The position numbers were made by a program, and so were the translations under genes. From assembly GCA_035762665.1 (NCBI GenBank), contig DASTNZ010000235.1, positions 124,001 through 188,000 on the forward strand: a stretch of 64,000 nt of DNA. Reading direction: 5' to 3'. This DNA is from JASLBX01 sp035762665. Its GTDB lineage: Bacteria; Actinomycetota; Actinomycetes; Jiangellales; Jiangellaceae. Positions 59,405 through 64,000 of this stretch are shown here, piece by piece (position 1 is the stretch's first letter; the number at the start of each line of letters is the position of its first letter). Below the pieces are notes generated by a model. It did not search any database and was not told the DNA's origin. It was given only the letters and a program-made list of their open reading frames with translations.

Positions 59405-61695
59405 TCCTCGACCAGGGAGAAGTAGGACTCTTCCTCTTGGGCGAAGTGCAGGCTGCAGATCGCGTGCAACCCGTAAAGCAGTTGCCGAAGCCGGGCGACA
59501 TCGGTCTCGTCCAGACCGTCGTCGCCCACGTCGTCTAGCAGCCGCACGAATTTGCGGATGAGATGGCTGATCTCCACGTGCGCCCGGGACATCGTGGTCG
59601 TCGCCTCCGAGCTGCCGAGAACCCGGTCGAGAACCGGGTAGAGCTCCGCACCTTCGGCCATCTCGTGTGGCTCCAGTTCGTCCACCAGTCGGCGGCGGAG
59701 TTTGTCGAGACGTTCCATCACATCGGCGGTCGGCGGCGCGGCGAGTGCGTCAGCCGCGGCCCGAACTTCCTCGACGATCGGGCGCAGCTCTGGGTGCTCC
59801 ATGCCGAACCTGCGCAGCAACCGGGCGTCTTCGTCCGATATCCGGATGTGGCCGGGCCGCTCCCGGGCGGCCCGAAGCGCATTGGCGATCACTGCCAGGT
59901 CGATGGCTTCCTGCAAGACCGCACCCAGCGCCGGCGCCAGTAGCCCCCACGCGGCGAGCCCCATCGCGGCGAGCGAGAGTCCCATTCCCACCGTGACGCT
60001 CTGCAACGCGATCCGGCGCGATCGCTGGGCTACCCGCATCGCCACTGCGAGGCGATCCAGCCGATCCACAGTGAGAACTACGTCGGCCGCTTCCGAGGCG
60101 ACCGTCGTTCCCCGGGCACCCAGCGCCACGCCGACGTCGGCCGCTGCCAAGGCGGCGGCGTCGTTGATGCCGTCGCCGACCATGAGGACCGATCCGTACG
60201 GCCGCTCGGCCTGCACCGCGGCCAGCTTCTCCTCGGGCAACCGCTCGGCGAGCACCAGATCCGCGCCGGCGATCGCACCCACCAACTCGGCCGCCTCGTG
60301 TCGGTCGCCAGTCACCAGGACGACCCGCTGGATGCCGGACCGCCGGAGATCGCGTACCGTCCGTGCCGCATCAGCACGCATTGGATCACGCAGCACGATG
60401 GCGCCGGCCGGGACGTCGTCCACAGCAACGGCCACGAGCATGTCGCCGTCGCTCTCGACTCGCCGCTGAACGGTGCGCAGCCAGCCTGGACGAGGCACGC
60501 CCACAACCCAGCCGGCCTGGCCCACCACCACGCTGCGGGCCCCGACCAAAGCACGGATGCCCTTTCCCGGCACCTCGGTCACGCCGGTCGGCAACCGCAA
60601 CGCCAGGCCGCGCTCCCGAGCCGCCTGGACGATCGGCGCGGCCAGCACGTGGGGCGAGACCTGTTCGGCTGACGCCGCCAACGTGACCACTTCGTCGTTG
60701 GTCAATCCGCCGGCGGTCACCACATCGGACACGGTTGGGCGCCCGGCGGTGAGGGTTCCGGTCTTGTCCAGCAGCAACACCCGGGCGGCGGCCAGCTGCT
60801 CGAGCGCACCACCATCCTTGACGATCACGCCATGGCCGGTGGCCCTCGACATGCCGGATACCAGGGCGACCGGCGCGGCCAGGATCAACGGGCACGGTGT
60901 GGCGACCACGAGCACCGCCACCGCACGGACCGCGTCGCCCGACACCAGCCAGGCGAGCGCTGCCAATGCCAGTGACAGCGGCAGAAACCACGCAGCGTAG
61001 CGGTCGGCCAGCCGGACGAACGGAGCGCTCTCGGCCGATGCCTGCTCGACCAGCCGCACAATGCCGGCGTACGTGGAATCCGCCGCCGACGTCGTCGCCC
61101 GCAGTTCGAAAGGTCCGCCAGCATTCACCACGCCGGACCGGACGCCGTCGCCGACCGGCCGAGTGACCGGCGCGGCCTCTCCTGTCAGCGCCGATTCGTC
61201 CAGCACTGCGGTAGTGCTCTCCACCCGCCCATCGACCGGCACCACCTCCCCGGCCCGGACGAGCAGCAGGTCACCCATGCGGACCGCGTCCAGCGGCACG
61301 ACCTCGAGCCCGCCGTCCCGGTACCGCCGCGCCTCGACGGGTGCCCGGGCGATCAGGGCGGTGAGCTCGGCCCGGGCCCGGCCGGCCGCCCGAGCCTCCA
61401 GCTCGCGCCCGGTGGCAAGCATCAACGTGATCAGTGCGGCGGCGAACAGCTCGCCGACCAGCAGCGCGCCGACGATGGCCAGAACCGCGATGGCGTCCAC
61501 GCCGACACGGCCGCGGCGCAGCGCGCCGATCACGAGCGAAGCCGACCAGACAGCTCCTGCCGCACCGGTGATGCCCCACGCGGCATTGCCGAGGCCGGTC
61601 CGCCCGGCCAGATGCAGGATCCCACCGGCAGCCAGCAGGGCCGACCCGCCGATCAGCATCGCACGCAGCACGTATCCGGCGCGGGTCGGAGCCAT
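59371..61695 (-). CDS. P1B-like metal ATPase fused to C-terminal hemerythrin domain
   Basis: 774 residues. P-type ATPase part 1-600: eight expected helices (first pair at about 10-30 and 42-60), phosphatase TGEA loop (171), TM6 motif TPCPL at 266-270 (CPC in classical P1B pumps), phosphorylated Asp310 in DKTGTLT, and GDGINDAAALAAADVGVALG. No N-terminal metal-binding domain. Residues 605-765 form a hemerythrin-like HHE domain (FGMEHPELRPIVEE, LEPHEMAEGAELYPVL, SRAHVEISHLIRKFVRLL, LHFAQEEESYF), able to hold a di-iron site. ATG 61695 with GGAGGGAGGG 3 bp upstream. Substrate unknown. Confidence 0.92.
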   Translation of the reverse strand: MAPTRAGYVLRAMLIGGSALLAAGGILHLAGRTGLGNAAWGITGAAGAVWSASLVIGALRRGRVGVDAIAVLAIVGALLVGELFAAALITLMLATGRELEARAAGRARAELTALIARAPVEARRYRDGGLEVVPLDAVRMGDLLLVRAGEVVPVDGRVESTTAVLDESALTGEAAPVTRPVGDGVRSGVVNAGGPFELRATTSAADSTYAGIVRLVEQASAESAPFVRLADRYAAWFLPLSLALAALAWLVSGDAVRAVAVLVVATPCPLILAAPVALVSGMSRATGHGVIVKDGGALEQLAAARVLLLDKTGTLTAGRPTVSDVVTAGGLTNDEVVTLAASAEQVSPHVLAAPIVQAARERGLALRLPTGVTEVPGKGIRALVGARSVVVGQAGWVVGVPRPGWLRTVQRRVESDGDMLVAVAVDDVPAGAIVLRDPMRADAARTVRDLRRSGIQRVVLVTGDRHEAAELVGAIAGADLVLAERLPEEKLAAVQAERPYGSVLMVGDGINDAAALAAADVGVALGARGTTVASEAADVVLTVDRLDRLAVAMRVAQRSRRIALQSVTVGMGLSLAAMGLAAWGLLAPALGAVLQEAIDLAVIANALRAARERPGHIRISDEDARLLRRFGMEHPELRPIVEEVRAAADALAAPPTADVMERLDKLRRRLVDELEPHEMAEGAELYPVLDRVLGSSEATTTMSRAHVEISHLIRKFVRLLDDVGDDGLDETDVARLRQLLYGLHAICSLHFAQEEESYFSLVEDYADGGRPLAS

Positions 61696-61743
61696 CGCCC
61701 TCCCTCCACTGCCAGACTCGCGCGTTGGCATTAGCTCCGAGAA

Positions 61744-61757
61744 GGGGCAAAGGTCCT
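61744..61757. promoter_or_regulatory. DosR-like box upstream of ATPase-hemerythrin gene
   Basis: The minus strand 61757-61744 reads AGGACCTTTGCCCC (10/14 to the DosR core), 48 bp upstream of the ATG at 61695. A possible partner near 61766 is much weaker. Confidence 0.5.
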
Positions 61758-61785
61758 GCTTGGTGCGCCCCGTTGGCCTTTGCGT

Positions 61786-64000
61786 CTACTGACTGGTGCG
61801 TCGGATCACCAGTTTTCGGATCTCACTGACCCACAGCACAGCACTGGCCATTGCGATGCAGACCAGCCACTGGTCGAGCGACAGCGGCGTGGTGGCGAAC
61901 GCGTCATTAAGGAACGGGACGTGAACGACCGCCACCTGCAGGGCGGCCGACACGGCGATGGCTGCCCACAGCCATCGGTTGGCGAAGACCCGGTGGAAGG
62001 CCGTGCCCGTCTCGGACCGTGCGTTCAATGCGTTGAACAGCTGAGCGATCACAAGCACCGTGAATCCCGCCGTCCGGGCATTCTCCAGGGATTGCGTGCC
62101 GTCGATGAGGCCGCCGAGCAGGTAGAGGTCGATGGTTGTCAACGTCACGAGAGCCATCACGAGACCGATGAGGATCACCCCGGCCCACATCCTGCGGTCG
62201 ATGACTCGCTCCTTCAAAGACCGCGGCGGCCGGCTCATCACGTCTTCGGCTTCGGAGTCGACTCCCATGGCGAGCGCGGGTGCACTATCGGTGAGCAGGT
62301 TGATCCACAAGATCTGAGTGGCGAGCAGCGGCAATGCCAGCGCATCCCCCTGGGTGAGACCGATGACACCGGCCAAGATGACGCCGAAGAAAACGGTCAG
62401 TACCTCGCCCATGTTGGACGAGAGCAGGTATCGGAGGAACTTCTTGATGTTCAGGAAGATGGCCCGGCCCTCGCGGATGGCCTGCACGATGGTGGCGAAG
62501 TTGTCGTCCGCCAGGATCATCTTCGCCGCTTCCTTGGTGACCTCGGTGCCGGTGCGACCCATGGCAACGCCGATGTCGGCCGACTTCAGGGCCGGGGCGT
62601 CGTTCACCCCGTCGCCGGTCATCGCCACCACGTTGTGATCTGCCTGCAGGGCGTCGACGATGCGCAGCTTGTGCTGCGGCGTCACGCGTGCGTACACGGA
62701 TCGGTGGCGAACCGCTTCGCGGAACTGGTTGTCGTCGAGCTGATCCAGTTCCACGCCCGAGACAGCCTCTACCTCCCGCTCGATGTCGAGATCTCGCGCG
62801 ATCCGGGCCGCCGTCCTGGGATGGTCGCCGGTGATCATCATAACGCGAACACCTGCACGGTGGGCCTCGGCGATGGCGGGCGCCGCCTCCGGACGTGGCG
62901 GGTCGATGATCCCGACCATGCCGGTGTACACGAGGTCACGCTCGAGTGACTCGTCGATCTCGGGCGGCGCCGTGACCTCGAGGGGCCGGTAAGCAACCGC
63001 GAGCGTGCGGAACGCCTCATCCGACAACCGCTCCACATCGCTGAGGATGCGCGCACGCCACGCGTCATCGAGCGGTTCCACCGCGTCCCCGACCTGGACG
63101 TGCGAACAGCGGTCGAGCAGCACATCGGGAGCACCCTTGGTGACCACCGCGATCTTGCCGGCGCGCTGGCTATCGGACTCGAGGCTGGTCATGAGCTTGC
63201 GTTCAGCGGTGAACGGGATCTGGCCCACTCGCTGGAACCTCCCGGTGCGGCGATCACGCGTGCCGAGCTTCATCTCGGCGACCAGGAACGCCGCTTCGGT
63301 CGGATCACCTTGAATCACCCAGTCGCCATCCTCCTCGCGAACGATCGCGTCGCTGGCCAGGCTCCCGCCACCGAGCACGGTCGCCGTCTCACGCCACAAC
63401 GTGCTCCCTTCCTCCAGCGCGCCGCCGTCGTGCTCCATCCGCCCTTCCGGGCGGTAGCCGGCTCCGCTCACGCGGACCTCGCCCGACGCCGTGACCACTC
63501 GGCCGATGGTCATCTCAGCCTTGGTGAGGGTGCCCGTCTTGTCGGAGCACACCACCGACGCCGAACCCAGCGTCTCGACCGAGGAAAGCTTCTTGACGAT
63601 GGCGTTGCGGGCGGCCATCCGCTGCATACCCAGCGCCAGCACGACGGAGAGCACGGCGGGCAGTCCTTCCGGCACGGCGGCCACGGCGAGCGAAACCCCC
63701 AGCAGCAGGGCGGTGACCACGTCGTCGACGCTGTCGACCCCGAAGAACACGAAGATCGTCGCCGTCGCAAGCGCGGCGATGACGAGCACCGCGACGCCGA
63801 GCATCCGCCCCACGCGGGAGATCTCGCGCTGGAGCGGGGTGGGGTCCTCGCGTGTGGCGTGGAGCAGGTCCGCGATCTGGCCCATCTGCGTTGCCATGCC
63901 GGTGGCCGTGACGATGGCCCGGCCGACCCCCTGGGTGACCGCGGTGCCGTTGAAGACCATGTTGATCCGGTCCCCGAGCGCCACCGGCTTCGGGAGGGTG
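61786..64000 (-). CDS. Ca-type P2 ATPase, 5' end beyond window
   Basis: At least 737 C-terminal residues of a P2A-type cation pump; the frame continues past base 64000. TM4 motif PEGLPAVLSVVLALGMQRMAARNAIVKKLSSVETLG is intact, DKTGTLTKAEM follows, then KGAPDVLLDRC, TGDHPRTAARIA and TGDGVNDAPALKSADIGVAMGRTGTEV. The C-terminal six helices include ILWINLLTDSAPALAMGVD and RPPRSLKERVIDRRMW, a signature shared with Ca and mixed cation pumps. It ends 90 bp from the start of the ATPase-hemerythrin gene on the same strand. Confidence 0.95.
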   Translation of the reverse strand, partial: TLPKPVALGDRINMVFNGTAVTQGVGRAIVTATGMATQMGQIADLLHATREDPTPLQREISRVGRMLGVAVLVIAALATATIFVFFGVDSVDDVVTALLLGVSLAVAAVPEGLPAVLSVVLALGMQRMAARNAIVKKLSSVETLGSASVVCSDKTGTLTKAEMTIGRVVTASGEVRVSGAGYRPEGRMEHDGGALEEGSTLWRETATVLGGGSLASDAIVREEDGDWVIQGDPTEAAFLVAEMKLGTRDRRTGRFQRVGQIPFTAERKLMTSLESDSQRAGKIAVVTKGAPDVLLDRCSHVQVGDAVEPLDDAWRARILSDVERLSDEAFRTLAVAYRPLEVTAPPEIDESLERDLVYTGMVGIIDPPRPEAAPAIAEAHRAGVRVMMITGDHPRTAARIARDLDIEREVEAVSGVELDQLDDNQFREAVRHRSVYARVTPQHKLRIVDALQADHNVVAMTGDGVNDAPALKSADIGVAMGRTGTEVTKEAAKMILADDNFATIVQAIREGRAIFLNIKKFLRYLLSSNMGEVLTVFFGVILAGVIGLTQGDALALPLLATQILWINLLTDSAPALAMGVDSEAEDVMSRPPRSLKERVIDRRMWAGVILIGLVMALVTLTTIDLYLLGGLIDGTQSLENARTAGFTVLVIAQLFNALNARSETGTAFHRVFANRWLWAAIAVSAALQVAVVHVPFLNDAFATTPLSLDQWLVCIAMASAVLWVSEIRKLVIRRTSQ

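Noticed and set aside
1..64000. Insertion sequences, prophage, CRISPR array or integrative element
   Set aside because: No transposase, integrase or regularly spaced repeats were seen; base composition and coding density appear even throughout.

Overview
The window is GC-rich (about 70%) and densely packed, with many GTG starts, GGAGG-type ribosome binding sites and ATGA/TGATG stop-start overlaps. Protein families such as the two-domain universal stress proteins (USPs), DUF1876, DUF1918, Acg-type nitroreductase, PncB2-type phosphoribosyltransferase and FadD15-like ligase point to a chromosomal segment of a high-GC actinobacterium. I see no rRNA, phage genes, transposases or CRISPR array.

Almost every family here has a counterpart in the DosR (dormancy/hypoxia) regulon of Mycobacterium. 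These include six USPs, CBS-domain proteins, P-type cation ATPases, a long ribosome hibernation factor, a phosphoribosyltransferase-hydrolase fusion and an eRF1-like protein. Read by eye, most promoter-bearing intergenic gaps carry one or more 14-bp partial palindromes resembling the DosR box (core GGGACNNNNGNCCC, local form rGGACCTTcGgCCC). They are often in pairs whose starts are 20-23 bp apart and lie about 35-110 bp before a start codon. No DosR/DosS-like regulator gene is in the window, so the regulator is an inference.

Layout: 1-4881, P-type ATPase (5' end cut), USP, lipoprotein, M20 hydrolase. 4901-8009, USP-GT4-GH130 operon. 8237-12501, glyoxalase-fold protein, membrane protein, three-domain PEP-synthase-like phosphotransferase and PAP2 phosphatase. 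12582-18397, GAPDH, membrane protein, USPs, CBS, nitroreductase, XRE, flavodoxin. 18405-27092, DUF1918, then DUF1876-hypF-hypC-hypD-hypE and the beta, gamma and delta subunits of a group 3b-type [NiFe] hydrogenase with an embedded cyclic-nucleotide-binding-domain protein. The catalytic large subunit, hypA and hypB are absent. 27180-28828, Pcm and a sigma-70 factor. 28982-38016 (minus strand), a nine-gene V/A-type ATPase operon continuing into a USP and rtcA. 38276-47107, CBS-BON protein, flavodoxin-like protein, acetyl-CoA-synthetase-like enzyme, 2-oxoacid dehydrogenase E1a/E1b/E2, acyl carrier protein and acyl-CoA ligase. 47144-48987, rtcB and archease. 49196-53861, USP, a DsrE remnant, PNPOx-fold protein, a tRNA-like element and pyruvate phosphate dikinase. 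53922-64000, baeRF-type protein, PRTase-hydrolase fusion, hibernation factor, nicotinate phosphoribosyltransferase, a P1B-like ATPase fused to hemerythrin, and a Ca-type P2 ATPase cut by the window end.

Together the genes suggest a programme for energy-limited or hypoxic survival: redox balancing (hydrogenase, nitroreductase, flavodoxins), membrane energetics (V/A-ATPase, P-type pumps), gluconeogenic and acetyl-CoA metabolism (PpdK, GAPDH, Acs, 2-oxoacid dehydrogenase), NAD salvage, ribosome protection and RNA repair (RtcA, RtcB, archease).
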